DNA from: Ignavibacteriota bacterium
Lineage (GTDB): Bacteria; Bacteroidota; Ignavibacteria; UBA10030; UBA6906
Direction: 5' to 3'
Length of the DNA stretch: 64,000 nucleotides
Assembly: GCA_016707525.1 (NCBI GenBank)
Contig: JADJHP010000001.1
Location: forward strand, 310,001 to 374,000
The translations under genes and the position numbers were made by a program. Positions within the stretch are counted from its first letter, which is position 1. Each line of letters begins with the position of its first letter. The notes beneath the pieces were generated by a model. The model searched no databases, was not told the origin of the DNA, and worked only from the letters and a program-made list of their open reading frames with translations. Below are positions 15,879 to 26,092 of the stretch, piece by piece.

Positions 15879-16931
15879 ATGATCATCGGCGTCGCGGGAA
15901 CGGCCAAGAACACCGGGAAGACAACGGCGCTGTGCGCGCTCATCGATGAAGCCTATCGTCGCGGCAGGATCCCCGGCGTGACCGGGATCGGATATGACGG
16001 AGAAGAGCGGGACAACGTGACCCTCCTTCCCAAACCGCGCATCGCAGTTCGCCCCGGAATGATCGTCACCACCTCCGAGAAGTGCCTTTCCGCTTCGACA
16101 GCCCGTCTTCGTGTCCTCCGCTCCACAGAGTACATCACCGCTCTGGGCAACGTGGTCATCTGCCGTGTGGAAGAGGGCGGACTCGTCGTCGTTGCCGGAC
16201 CCAACAAGACCGCCGACCTCGCCGCCGTGTCGCAGCAGATGCTCTCGCTGGGTGTCGCGGACCTTCTTGTGGATGGTTCACTGAACCGTATCGCGCCGAT
16301 GGCCGTAGCGGACAGGGTGGTCTTCGCCACCGGAGGCGCGCGGAGCACGGATGTTCACTATCTCACCGAAGAGACGTGCGCGATCGAACGTATCTTCGCC
16401 CACGTGGCAAGCGCCGGAGATCTCTCTGCCATCACAGGCATTCGCATGCGTTCCCGGGACCTCAGCGTGCAGGCTCCGGCAACCCCGGTGCATGGTATCA
16501 GCGAGATCGCGCGTGTGTTCGAGAGAATGCCGGAGGGGCTGGAAGAGATCGTCCTGCCCGGACTGATCACCGCGGATGGCCTGGGCGTGGTGTGCGAGCG
16601 GATGGAAAAGGCCGGGGGGCAGGGTGTGACGCTCGTCTTTGATGATCCGTTCAAGATGTTGCTGGCCGGTGATCCGGTGCGTATCGCGGCTCTATTGCAG
16701 CGGCTTCACGCCATGTCTGTGGATGTGCGGTACCGGCGTCCGTCAGACCTGTGTGCCTTCACGTTCAACCCGTATTATCCCGCCTTCGACGGAACCACCT
16801 ACCGCGCGGCCACGCTCGATGCGCCCTCCGGTCGCGCGGCCCTTGCCGCCGCCCTGCGTACACCCGTCGTTGACGTGCAACTCGACGGGGTTGGTCGCGT
16901 CTACGATGCGTGCTTCAGTTCAGAGATCTGA
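15879..16931 (+). CDS. P-loop protein, probable aminomutase reactivase (KamB-like)
   Basis: A 350-residue protein with an N-terminal nucleotide-binding loop, GTAKNTGKTT at residues 7-16, like the AKNxGKT loop I recall for the KamB subunit of lysine 5,6-aminomutase reactivase. The middle contains strand-rich segments (GLVVVAGPNKT, DLLVDGSLNR). Reactivases exchange damaged cobalamin on AdoCbl enzymes at the cost of ATP. The gene starts three bases after the aminomutase stop. A KamC/MutS-like partner, normally found beside KamB, is absent from this window. Assignment rests on the loop and the neighbourhood. Confidence 0.65.
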   Translation: MIIGVAGTAKNTGKTTALCALIDEAYRRGRIPGVTGIGYDGEERDNVTLLPKPRIAVRPGMIVTTSEKCLSASTARLRVLRSTEYITALGNVVICRVEEGGLVVVAGPNKTADLAAVSQQMLSLGVADLLVDGSLNRIAPMAVADRVVFATGGARSTDVHYLTEETCAIERIFAHVASAGDLSAITGIRMRSRDLSVQAPATPVHGISEIARVFERMPEGLEEIVLPGLITADGLGVVCERMEKAGGQGVTLVFDDPFKMLLAGDPVRIAALLQRLHAMSVDVRYRRPSDLCAFTFNPYYPAFDGTTYRAATLDAPSGRAALAAALRTPVVDVQLDGVGRVYDACFSSEI

Positions 16932-16956
16932 ATTCAGATATCTGATATCTGAACTG
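16916..16956. repeat. Palindromic structure between converging genes, possible terminator
   Basis: CAGTTCAGA (16916-16924) and TCTGAACTG (16948-16956) form a 9-bp inverted repeat enclosing further palindromes (TCTGAATTCAGA, AGATATCT). It overlaps the stop of the reactivase gene and lies between converging transcripts. No T-run follows, so an intrinsic terminator is only possible, not shown. Confidence 0.4.
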
Positions 16957-16983
16957 CGTTCGTCGATCGGCGGTCCCCATTCC

Positions 16984-19281
16984 TCACTGCGTGACGCGGA
17001 TCAAGACCACTCCATGCTTCGCTATCGTCGCCGTAAACCCTCCATCGAACGACCCAAGATCCTTCTGCCTCCAGAGATCACGGACCGCATGTGATCCTTT
17101 CTTGAGTCCGAGTTCAGACCAGAGGACCGTAACGTCCTGCTGCCAACGGCCACGGTTGAAAAGTCCGACGGCGTAGGATCCATCCTCCATCTTCTTCGCC
17201 CATACCTCTGTGTCTCCCTCCGTCGCGATGCGTCCGGCCTGCTTTCCCAACGGATCCTGGTTCACTGCGAGCACTTCATCGTTCGTGAGAAGGGAGAGCG
17301 TGAAGTCGTCCATCTGCGTCATGTCGCAGCCGATCAGGAGCGGTGAGGCAAGGAGGCACCACAGGCTGATATGCGTGTATTGCTCGTTCGGCGTGAGGCG
17401 TGTGGGATGGAGTGCAGGGCCCCAGCCGACCTTTCCCACGACCAGCATGTCCGGATCGTTCCAACGTCCCGGCCCGGCGAAGGCCTCCTGGCCGCCCTGT
17501 GAGAACCCGATACCTGCCATGCTCTCCCAGGTGTCGGTGATGTCGCCGGTGGTCCGCCAACAATTGCCACCGACGGTCGCGCCCCATTCCCACACCTTGC
17601 CCATGCCGTACTGGCACAACGAATAGACGATATCGCGCCTCACGCTGTCCAGTGCCGCCCGCATCACCGTGTACGGTCTTTTCAATTCCGGAAGGCTGGC
17701 ATTGGGCGCGATCTGACCGTAGGAACACCAATCGTACTTCAGGTAATCGATGCCCCATGCGTCGTATTGCTTCGCATCGAGCAGTTCGTGCTGATAGCTT
17801 GCCGTGTAACCGCCGCACGTGAGGGGACCGGGAGAAGAATAGATCCCCAGTTTCAATCCCTTTGCATGGACGTACGTGCTGAGCGCGTGCATGTCCGGGA
17901 ATTTCTTGTTCGTATTGATCGTGCCGTCGGGCTTCCTGGGTTCGCCACTGACCAGTGGATCGGTACTCCCCGGTTTGATCTCCCAGCAATCGTCGATGTT
18001 GATATAGCTCCAGCCGTGCTGCGTAAGTCCGGCGGCGACCATTGCTTCGGCGGCGGCGCGAATACGCCCGTCGTCCACCGCGGTCGCGAAACAGTTCCAG
18101 CTGTTCCATCCGAGCGGGGAGTGAGCGCGATGGTCTTGCCGATCACGATCGTGAGGGTGCTGCGTGCGGTCCCGCGTGCGTTCGTTGCTGTAACGCGGAC
18201 GTGGTATGTTCCTGCGTTCTTCGCCGTGCCGGTGATGATCCCCGTGGCACCATCGAGCGCGAGTCCGCGTGGAAGCCCGCTTGCGCTGATCTTCATGGGC
18301 CTGTCGCCCGTAACGGGGACGATATGGAGGAACGGGCTCCCCGGGCGTGCGCCCACCCGACGCGCTCCGTTGATACGGGGCGTTGCAGGCGGCTTCGGGG
18401 TGAGGATGATCGGGACAAGCTCTGATACACGCGAGTTTACATAGTGAGTCCGGACAGCGGTCAGTTCTTCCGCGGAAGTCACCGCGGCGGCCCGTGCCGT
18501 CAGGGCATCTTGTTCATCCTTTGTGGTGCATGGTGCATGGGCGGCGTACTTCAGCGCAAGGGCCTGCATGTCCCCCGGGATCCATGGCCCACTCCAGATG
18601 GTATCCGCCTCCTCCCATGCCATTTCGCGCACGCTTGCCTCATCGGGGAAGTCGCGGCGGACAAGACCCATGAGTTCGCGGAGGTCATTGTCATAGAGCG
18701 CGAAGTAGAATCCGCTTGGGCCGTAGCCGTTGTTGACCTTCATCAGGAATGCGTTGTCACCCTTCTTCAATGCCACCGTGAGGATCTCCTGATCCGCCCC
18801 GGCTGCGCGGCTTTCATCCTTCGAGATGAGCTTCGTCCCGTTCACCCAGACGTTGATGCCATCGTCGCTGCCGAGTGATACGGTGACCATCGTGTCGCGC
18901 GGACTGGTGAGCGTCCGGCACAGGTAATGTGCGCACATGGTGTCGGGGCCGAGATCCTGAATGACACCGTCCACCCATTCGTGTCTGGTGAACCACCGCT
19001 TGCCGCCGTAGCTTGTGTCGAGAGAGATCCTCTGTTCCGGTGGAAAGGCGTCGGTGAATGGTGAGGGGAGGGAGAACGAGCCGCAGTATTTCCATGGCGG
19101 ACAGCGTGATCGCGAGTCCGGGCCGGCTGGCATCTCGCGCCTTCGCGAGTGCATCGCGTGAAAGGCGGAGCGTTTCATGCCAGGTGGGCGTGCGGACATA
19201 ATAGGGAGGGTCTGCCGCATACGAGCAGAAGGACGCGAACAGATACAGGGCGTACAGAAGGAGGCGTACGGGGCGGTGCAT
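16984..19281 (-). CDS. GH27 alpha-galactosidase with N-terminal accessory domains, frame-broken twice
   Basis: A secreted, about 765-residue enzyme that removes terminal alpha-galactose. A signal peptide (MHRPVRLLLYALYLF) starts at 19281. An accessory beta domain (SLGSDDGINVWVNG) and a putative Ig domain (LPRGLALDGATGIITG) follow. The GH27 catalytic domain begins at LGWNSWNCF and has the nucleophile Asp in YLKYDWCSYG and the acid/base Asp in RWNDPDM. The frame changes near 19095 and back near 18116-18119, where one added base in the G-run gives the classic TPPLGWNSWN. The two breaks cancel, so total length is a whole number of codons. Confidence 0.85.
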
Positions 19282-19431
19282 GGTCGAGGATCCAGAGTGG
19301 GACAAGGGTACAGCATATGCTAGGGAACATGCATCATAAAGTCAATCAAGCGCCGTGCTGCCAGGCGCCGCTCGTGTGCTCCCCCGGTCCAGTGCTCGCG
19401 CGTTTTGTGCGTACCTGCTCCCGTCCCCATT

Positions 19432-20448
19432 CTACTCGCCATTCCATCGGATGACTGTTCCGCGTTTGGTGCCCACGAGGACAGCGCCGCTATCACTGAC
19501 GGCAAGTGACGCGATCTCGGCTCCCGCCCGTGCTGCAAGGGTCCAGTGAGTTCCCCCATCGGTCGAACGGCGTAGCTCATCGGCCGTCGCAAAGTAGTAG
19601 ACTCCCCGCGCAGAGCGGCACACGTTCGTTCCATACCCCGTCCACACGGGCGTCCAGCCCCACCCCCCGTTCGTGGAACGGTAGATCGTTCCTGGTTCAG
19701 ACAGTTCCGCAACGAAGACCGTGTCGGCATTGGACGAGGTGAAGATCTGCCCGTAGCTCCCGAGTCCTTCCCCGGGCAGTCCCGGACAGGTCGACCATGT
19801 CGCGCCGTGATCATCCGAACGCCTGACGTTGCCTTTGGCAGAGGCCGTGAACAGGACACGGGAGGATGAAGCTGCCGCACCACTGCACCAATACCCTGGC
19901 ACTCTGGTCCAGCTCTCTCCCTTGTTGTGCGAAAGAGCGAACCCCGAAGCATGGTATCCTACGATGACATCACCTGCCCCATTGCAGGCGAGCACCATCG
20001 CGTTCACGATCGGCCTGGGGAATGAAGATACGATCTTCCAGGTGGTACCGGTATCGGTCGAGCGGAGGATGTCGAGTGAGAGGGGATTGATCTCATGGGG
20101 GTCAAGGCGCTCCAGTGCACTGTCCGCCCCGAGGTAGATGGTCCCCGATCCATCGAGCGCGAGGACCCGGATATTCTCGCCGGCAGGGAGATGGCCTGCG
20201 GTGCTCCATGTCGTGCCCCCATCGGCAGAGAGGAACATCGCTTCCCTGCTGACAGCGCAGGCGGTGCCATTGGGCAGAAATCCTACTCCGACGATGGGGC
20301 TCGAAGAGAGAGTCACGGGAACCGGGTCGGGGAACAGCGTAGGCCCTGCGCCGTGTGTCGACGGGGTATCTATTCCCTGATCCGCTTCGCAACCGGCGAA
20401 GAGACAGGCAGAAGCCAGAAGGAGTATCACTGCGAGAGGTGGGCGCAC
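19432..20448 (-). CDS. Lipoprotein with Ycf48/BNR-type beta-propeller repeats
   Basis: A 338-residue protein starting at GTG, with a lipoprotein signal ending in FAGCE. At least five Asp-box-like repeats of the form S.DGGTTW or STDTGTTW, spaced roughly 40-60 residues, indicate a sialidase-like or Ycf48-like beta propeller on the cell surface or in the periplasm. There is no sign of sialidase catalytic residues. It may bind a ligand or help fold an outer-membrane complex. Its start lies six bases after the end of a truncated gene. Confidence 0.8.
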   Translation of the reverse strand: MRPPLAVILLLASACLFAGCEADQGIDTPSTHGAGPTLFPDPVPVTLSSSPIVGVGFLPNGTACAVSREAMFLSADGGTTWSTAGHLPAGENIRVLALDGSGTIYLGADSALERLDPHEINPLSLDILRSTDTGTTWKIVSSFPRPIVNAMVLACNGAGDVIVGYHASGFALSHNKGESWTRVPGYWCSGAAASSSRVLFTASAKGNVRRSDDHGATWSTCPGLPGEGLGSYGQIFTSSNADTVFVAELSEPGTIYRSTNGGWGWTPVWTGYGTNVCRSARGVYYFATADELRRSTDGGTHWTLAARAGAEIASLAVSDSGAVLVGTKRGTVIRWNGE

Positions 20449-20454
20449 GGGATC

Positions 20455-20655
20455 TCACGTCATCCGGTTGGCGCCCAGGCGGCGGGCCGTGATGTTCAGT
20501 CCGCGGTCATTCGATTGGCCGTTCGTGCCATACATGTACGGGGAGATCCGTGCAGTATCGGCGGAGGGATCGACAGCAACAGTGAGGGAAAAGTTCTGGG
20601 CAAGCGCGGATGTCGCGCATCCGGTGAGCAGCAGGAACATCCATGATCGGATCAT
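20455..20655 (-). pseudogene. Truncated secreted protein, N-terminal remnant of a glycoside hydrolase (GH44-like)
   Basis: A 66-residue frame with a good signal peptide (WMFLLLTGCATSALAQ), then a mature start (FSLTVAVDPSADTARISPYMYGTN) and RRLGANRMT directly before the stop. The ISPYMYG and RRLGANRMT segments resemble the first strands of GH44 and similar clan-A glycosidases, which normally continue for another 400 residues. The rest is missing and the Ycf48-like gene begins at once. Probably a deletion remnant; family assignment is tentative. Confidence 0.5.
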
Positions 20656-20834
20656 CGCGTACCCCCGGCCTGTGATGGAGTGGAGTGGAGCGGATGGTGA
20701 ACGTCCGGCCCGCGGTGCATGCAACCACCTCTGTGAAATATAGCGAAGCGGGGGATGGGCTGCAACCAGCCTGTTGAATTTCGGCTTTTATTTCACCATA
20801 CTCCGGCTTCATCAATTCTCAAAGGAGTGCGATC

Positions 20835-22832
20835 ATGAAAATGGTCATGTGTCTCTTCGCTGCATGTCTCCTGATGCCATGCACGGTGATCGCGCAGGTG
20901 GCGAGCACCACGATCGTCGCAGATGCGGCGGCGCAGGAGTATCAGATCAACAAGAATATCTACGGGCAGTTTGCTGAACACCTCGGTAGCCTGGTCTATG
21001 GTGGCATCTGGGTCGGGCCTGGTTCGGAGATCCCGAACGTCAATGGATACCGAACGGACGTGCTCGAGGCGTTGCAGGGGCTGAAGATCCCCATCCTCCG
21101 GTGGCCCGGCGGCTGCTTTGCGGATGAATACCACTGGATGGATGGGATCGGCCCGCGTGCTGCGCGTCCGAAGATGATCAACACCAACTGGGGTGGGGTG
21201 ACGGAAGACAACAGCTTCGGGACGCACGAATTCCTGGAGTTGTGCAGGCTCCTCAAGACGGAGCCATACATCTCGGGCAATCTCGGCAGCGGCTCGGTGC
21301 AGGAGCTGTCGCAGTGGGTGGAGTACGTGAACTCGGACAATGTGAGTCCGATGACCGAGAAGCGCAAGCAGAACGGCCGTGAAGCAGCGTGGGGCGTGAA
21401 ATACTGGGGTGTGGGCAATGAAAGCTGGGGGTGCGGCGGCAGGATGACGCCCGAGTACTATGTGAATGAAGCGCGGAAGTATGGCACGTTCATGAGGAAT
21501 TATGGGGGACACCGGCCATTCAAGATCGCCGTGGGGCCGAACGCGGACGACTACAACTGGACCCGGGTCGTGATGAGGGATGGGGGGTCATCTCTTGATG
21601 GGCTGTCGCTGCATTACTACACCAACGGTACCCGGACAGCGACGGACGTGGATCCTGCGGGGTGGTTCGACATCATGCGGAAGACGCTCCGGATGGACGA
21701 ACTCATCCGGAAGCATTCGGCGATCATGGACGAGTACGATCAGTTCAAGAACGCCGCGTTGTGTGTGGATGAGTGGGGGACGTGGTACAAAGTGGAACCC
21801 GGAACGAATCCGGGCTTCCTGTACCAGCAGAACACGATCCGTGATGCGGTGGTGGCGGGCACGAATCTGAACATCTTCAACAATCACTGCGATCGTGTGC
21901 GCATGGCGAACATCGCGCAGGTCGTGAATGTGTTGCAGGCGATGATCCTGACCGATGGGAAGAAGATGGTCCTGACGCCCACGTATCATGCGTTCGCGAT
22001 GTACAAGGTGCATCAGGATGCGATGATGGTTCCCGTGCAGGTCGCATCGCGATTGTACACGCACGGGAAGGAGAGCGTTCCTGCGGTGAACTGCTCCGCG
22101 TCCATTGACAGCAACGGCGTGATGCATGTGTCGCTCTGCAACATTGACCCCACCGCGCCATCCACCGTTGCACTCCGTTTCAACAGCTTTGCAGCGAAGA
22201 ATGTGAAGGGTGAGGTGCTGACCGCGAAGGCGATGAACGCACACAACACCTTCGATGCACCCGGCGTCGTCTCGCCGGCGGCGTTCACGGGAGCGAAGCT
22301 GGCAGGGAAGGAGTTGACCGTCACCATGCCCCCGATGTCGGTCGTGGTGCTCACGGTGAACGGAGAATTGGTCATGCCGCCCAAAGCGGCGGTCACCCCG
22401 AAGGACCCCGCTCGCGGGCTGAAATTCAGGTACTATGAGATCACGGACGCGTCGATGCCGGTTTTTTCGAAGCTCACCCCGGTGGCATCGGGCGTTGTTG
22501 AGGGCGTGGTATTCCCCTCACTCGTTCGCGACAGCGATTTCGGTCTCGAGATCGAAGGGTTCATCAAGGTACCGGAACGGGGAGTGTACACGTTGTACAC
22601 CAACTCGGATGATGGGACGGTGTTGTTCGTTGACGGCAAGATGGTCGTGAACAATGATGGACGCCATGCGCCGATCGAGCGGTCGGGGGTCATGATGCTC
22701 GATGCCGGGTATCATGCGGTCAGGGTGATGTTCTTCCAGGGTGGTGGTGGGATGGAGCTCAGTGCCTCCATCAAAGGGCCGCACATGGACAAGCAGATCA
22801 TTCCGGCGGGCATGCTCTTTCATGAAAAGTAG
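20835..22832 (+). CDS. GH51 alpha-L-arabinofuranosidase with C-terminal PA14 domain
   Basis: A 665-residue secreted enzyme that removes alpha-L-arabinofuranose side chains from arabinan, arabinoxylan or arabinogalactan. It has a signal peptide (residues 1-21) and GH51 blocks NIYGQFAEHLG, RWPGGCFADEYHW and YWGVGNESWGCGG, which holds the acid/base Glu. The nucleophile Glu is in CVDEWGTWY. From about residue 520 a PA14 domain follows (YTLYTNSDDGTVLFVDG), a carbohydrate-binding module also found on the GH89 protein of this window. AAAGGAG precedes the start. Confidence 0.93.
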   Translation: MKMVMCLFAACLLMPCTVIAQVASTTIVADAAAQEYQINKNIYGQFAEHLGSLVYGGIWVGPGSEIPNVNGYRTDVLEALQGLKIPILRWPGGCFADEYHWMDGIGPRAARPKMINTNWGGVTEDNSFGTHEFLELCRLLKTEPYISGNLGSGSVQELSQWVEYVNSDNVSPMTEKRKQNGREAAWGVKYWGVGNESWGCGGRMTPEYYVNEARKYGTFMRNYGGHRPFKIAVGPNADDYNWTRVVMRDGGSSLDGLSLHYYTNGTRTATDVDPAGWFDIMRKTLRMDELIRKHSAIMDEYDQFKNAALCVDEWGTWYKVEPGTNPGFLYQQNTIRDAVVAGTNLNIFNNHCDRVRMANIAQVVNVLQAMILTDGKKMVLTPTYHAFAMYKVHQDAMMVPVQVASRLYTHGKESVPAVNCSASIDSNGVMHVSLCNIDPTAPSTVALRFNSFAAKNVKGEVLTAKAMNAHNTFDAPGVVSPAAFTGAKLAGKELTVTMPPMSVVVLTVNGELVMPPKAAVTPKDPARGLKFRYYEITDASMPVFSKLTPVASGVVEGVVFPSLVRDSDFGLEIEGFIKVPERGVYTLYTNSDDGTVLFVDGKMVVNNDGRHAPIERSGVMMLDAGYHAVRVMFFQGGGGMELSASIKGPHMDKQIIPAGMLFHEK

Positions 22833-23095
22833 CATCGGCGGGTCGTACTAACTGCTTAAAATCTCTGCACTTATGAACTAAACCGCTCCAGAGACAAAAT
22901 GTTCAAGATTTATCTTGACATTTTAGATTCTGCGGAGTATTTTCTGGAGCGGTTTAGTTACACACCCAGAATTCTCTTTCCACAGTGCAAAAATCAGGCC
23001 ACTTCCAGGTTTCCGAGCAAATAAAGCGGTTCGCCTTTTGACGTCGTAGCTGGCAGTATCTTCGTTCTCCTTCTCAATTGCACAAAGGTGATGGC
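22833..23095. other. Intergenic region of lower GC content before the TonB receptor gene
   Basis: No coding frame is supported here. The stretch is visibly richer in A and T than its neighbours, carries the nested inverted repeat at 22876-22959, and should contain the promoter of the receptor gene. AAAGGTG stands just before the GTG start at 23096. Confidence 0.5.
22876..22959. repeat. Nested inverted repeat, MITE-like or regulatory hairpin
   Basis: A perfect 17-bp inverted repeat (AACTAAACCGCTCCAGA at 22876-22892, its complement at 22943-22959) encloses a second one (AAAATGTTCAAGAT at 22896-22909 against ATCTTGACATTTT at 22912-22924, one base bulged). The 84-bp element could fold into one long hairpin and lies in locally AT-rich sequence. 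It could be a small non-autonomous mobile element or a leader structure of the TonB receptor transcript. Confidence 0.7.
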
Positions 23096-26092
23096 GTGAG
23101 ACCTTCTTTCGCTCTGCGGCTGGCGGTACTGTTGCTCCTCCTCCTTCCTTCGCTTGCTCTGGCCTCCGGTACCCTCAAGGGTCTCGTCGTTGACGCGTCA
23201 ACGAACGAGGCACTCGCGGGTGCGCACATCCTGCTCGTCGGCACGGCCATTGGCGGGGCAACCGACCTCAACGGTCAGTACATGGTGCGTAACGTACCGG
23301 CGGGCACGTACACGGTGAGATGCTCGTACGTCGGGTACGACTCCAAAGAGGTGAAGGTGACGATCGCGGATGATGCGATCCTCACGCAGAACTTCGGCCT
23401 CAAGGCAATCATGGTCGAGGGCCAGGAGGTGGTCATCACCGGGCAGGCCGTCGGGCAGGTGGCGGCGATCAACCAGCAGTTGAACTCGACACGGATCGTG
23501 AATGTGATCTCCGAGCAGAAGATCAAGGAGCTGCCCGACGCGAATGCCGCTGAAGCGATCGGCCGTCTCCCGGGCGTCTCGGTGACACGGTCCGGCGGCG
23601 AGGCGAACAAGATCATCCTCCGCGGGTTGAGTGAGACGATGACGACGATCACCGTGGACGGCGTGCAGCTCTCGGCGACCGATGCGGACTCGCGCGGCGT
23701 CGACCTCAGCACCATCGCGCAGGGATCCCTCTCCGGTATCACGCTGACCAAGGCCATCACCTCCGATATGGACGGTCAGGCCATCGCCGGCAACGTGAAC
23801 TTCATGACGAAGGCCGCACCGTCCGAGCGCACCATCCAGCTGACGGCGCAGGGGATGTACAACGGTATGGACAAGGCGTACGGCCAGTTCAACCTGTACG
23901 GCAATTACGGCGAACGGTTCTTCGACAATGTCTTCGGCGTCCAGGTCTTCGGAAACATCGAACGACGCGTCCGCAGCAGCGAGAACTTCAGTGTCGCGTA
24001 CAACCTGAACGTCCCGAGGGCGGGGAAGATGGATTGGAACATCACCAGCTTCGGCGTCCAGTATGTGCCGGAGCAGCGCCGGCGCAGCGGTGCGAAGATC
24101 ATCCTCGATGCGAACACACCGGATGAGGGTGTGGTGAAGCTCGCGATCGATGCGAACCGGACGGAGCGACGCTTGTCGTATATGTCCCGCTCCTATCCCA
24201 CCAACTCCGGGGAGGTCAGCTACAATTTCGGAGGACAGGACTTCAATACGGACATTCTTGCGCTCTCGCTGCAGGGAGAGAACCACCTTGCGGGGTTCGA
24301 TGTCGACTGGGGACTGTCGTTCACGCAATCGAAGACGGATATGCCGTACAACTACAACCTGAATTTCGTCGAGCCGGCATTGATCCAGAACGGTGTCACG
24401 ATCTCGGGGATGCGTGGTGTACCGGTGGATCTTCGGAAGGGCCCGTACGAGGCGCTCATCCCGTTCGCCATGAATAACTTCAACTATGCGTCCGTCCAGT
24501 ACGCGTACATCTCGACGAACAGCAGGCTGGACCTGCAGCGGACGGCACGGCTTGACGTGAAGCGCGCCTACACACTCTTTGATTATGCCGGCGAAGTGAA
24601 GTTTGGTGGCAAGTTCTCCGCACGGTTCCCCCGGCGGTACAGTACCTCGTTCTTCTCCCCGTACTACAACGGCGTGCAGTACAAGAGCCACATGCTCAAC
24701 AACGATGGCCAGGTGGTGCCGAAGGACCTCGCGGCATACGGCTTCGGGCCGCTCAGTCAGAACGCCGGACTCATCTTCCTGACGAACTTCATCGCGGGCG
24801 AGTCCCGGGACGTCTTCGGGCAGTACGCACTGAATCCGCTCTTCATCGCGGACAAGATGCGGAGCTTCTACGAGATGACGCGGCGGGGCTACGACCCGAA
24901 CAACACTACGCGCGAATATTCCGATAACACCGAGGATGCGGGAGGGGACTACGGGGCGATGGAGGGGGTGACCTCCGGCTACCTCATGAACACCCTGAAC
25001 TTCGGGACGTTCGCGACATTGATCGCGGGCGTGCGCGTCGAGGCAGATGACAACGATTACAACGCCCTCTACTCGCCGACCATCCTGTCGCAGTTCTCAA
25101 CCTTCCGTGACACGGCAGGCACCCACACGGAATCGCTGGTGCTGCCGAACGCGCACCTGATCCTCCGCCCAACGGACTTCATGAACGTCCGTCTGGCGGC
25201 GTACCGCGGCGTCCTGCGCCCGGACTTCAACCTCCGCCTGCCGACGTACGTCACGGTCGGTATCGCATCGTACGTCGACGCGTGGCAGCTGAAACTCGGC
25301 AATCCCGGCCTGAAGAACGCCACCGCATGGAATTACGAAGCCAACGTCCAGTTCTACGGCGACAAGATCGGTCTGCTCTCGATGTCCGGGTATTACAAAG
25401 AGATCGCTGATCAGGTGGAATACCTGAACGGGATGCCGATCTTTCCCGGGAGCAGGATCCCGGACAGCATGGGTGTCAAGTTCAGAGGCGGCAGGGTGCC
25501 TTTCAATTTCAAGTACCTTCTCTTCTACCCCTACAACTCGCCCGAACCGACGAAGGTCTGGGGGTTCGAACTCGAGCATCAGTTGAACTTCCGGTATCTG
25601 CCCGGTTTGCTGAGCGGCATCACGCTCTCCTATAACCTTTCCCTGGTACGGAACGAGACCTGGACGCCCTACGCCAAGATCGTGTACGATACGACGTTCA
25701 ATGAGGACGGCTTCCCCCTGGAGAATCCGCGTGTTGTTCTGGCCGAGTCGAAGACGCGCATCCCGAGTGCGCCGGAGTTCTTTGCCAATGCGGTGATCGG
25801 GTACGACATCGGCGGATTCTCGGCCCGACTGTCCTACTTCCACCAGGGTGAGTTCTACAACTCGTTCTCCGCGGACCAGCGGTCGAACATCCTTCAACGT
25901 TCGTTCGAACGGTGGGATCTGTCGTTCAAGCAGGACATCGACGAGATGTTCTCGGTCGGATTGAATATCAACAATGTGACGAATACGACCGAGGGGACGA
26001 TCCTCGAGAACGTTCCTGAGGGGTATCGCCTGGAAGTGAACAGTTACCGGTTCGGCACCACGGCCGATCTCTGGCTCCGGATCTCCTTGTAG
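23096..26092 (+). CDS. TonB-dependent outer-membrane receptor with carboxypeptidase-regulatory-like domain
   Basis: A 998-residue receptor. A signal peptide (LLLLLLPSLALA) is followed by a CarboxypepD_reg-like domain (KGLVVDASTNEALAGAHILL, residues about 24-110), a plug domain (LPDANAAEAIGRLPGV and ITVDGVQL) and a long beta barrel ending in aromatic-rich strands (TTADLWLRISL). It probably imports an oligosaccharide with energy from TonB. GTG at 23096 is preferred over TTG at 23078 because it starts the signal peptide and follows AAAGGTG. The next gene encodes a secreted beta-helix protein, and no SusD partner is present. Confidence 0.92.
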   Translation: MRPSFALRLAVLLLLLLPSLALASGTLKGLVVDASTNEALAGAHILLVGTAIGGATDLNGQYMVRNVPAGTYTVRCSYVGYDSKEVKVTIADDAILTQNFGLKAIMVEGQEVVITGQAVGQVAAINQQLNSTRIVNVISEQKIKELPDANAAEAIGRLPGVSVTRSGGEANKIILRGLSETMTTITVDGVQLSATDADSRGVDLSTIAQGSLSGITLTKAITSDMDGQAIAGNVNFMTKAAPSERTIQLTAQGMYNGMDKAYGQFNLYGNYGERFFDNVFGVQVFGNIERRVRSSENFSVAYNLNVPRAGKMDWNITSFGVQYVPEQRRRSGAKIILDANTPDEGVVKLAIDANRTERRLSYMSRSYPTNSGEVSYNFGGQDFNTDILALSLQGENHLAGFDVDWGLSFTQSKTDMPYNYNLNFVEPALIQNGVTISGMRGVPVDLRKGPYEALIPFAMNNFNYASVQYAYISTNSRLDLQRTARLDVKRAYTLFDYAGEVKFGGKFSARFPRRYSTSFFSPYYNGVQYKSHMLNNDGQVVPKDLAAYGFGPLSQNAGLIFLTNFIAGESRDVFGQYALNPLFIADKMRSFYEMTRRGYDPNNTTREYSDNTEDAGGDYGAMEGVTSGYLMNTLNFGTFATLIAGVRVEADDNDYNALYSPTILSQFSTFRDTAGTHTESLVLPNAHLILRPTDFMNVRLAAYRGVLRPDFNLRLPTYVTVGIASYVDAWQLKLGNPGLKNATAWNYEANVQFYGDKIGLLSMSGYYKEIADQVEYLNGMPIFPGSRIPDSMGVKFRGGRVPFNFKYLLFYPYNSPEPTKVWGFELEHQLNFRYLPGLLSGITLSYNLSLVRNETWTPYAKIVYDTTFNEDGFPLENPRVVLAESKTRIPSAPEFFANAVIGYDIGGFSARLSYFHQGEFYNSFSADQRSNILQRSFERWDLSFKQDIDEMFSVGLNINNVTNTTEGTILENVPEGYRLEVNSYRFGTTADLWLRISL

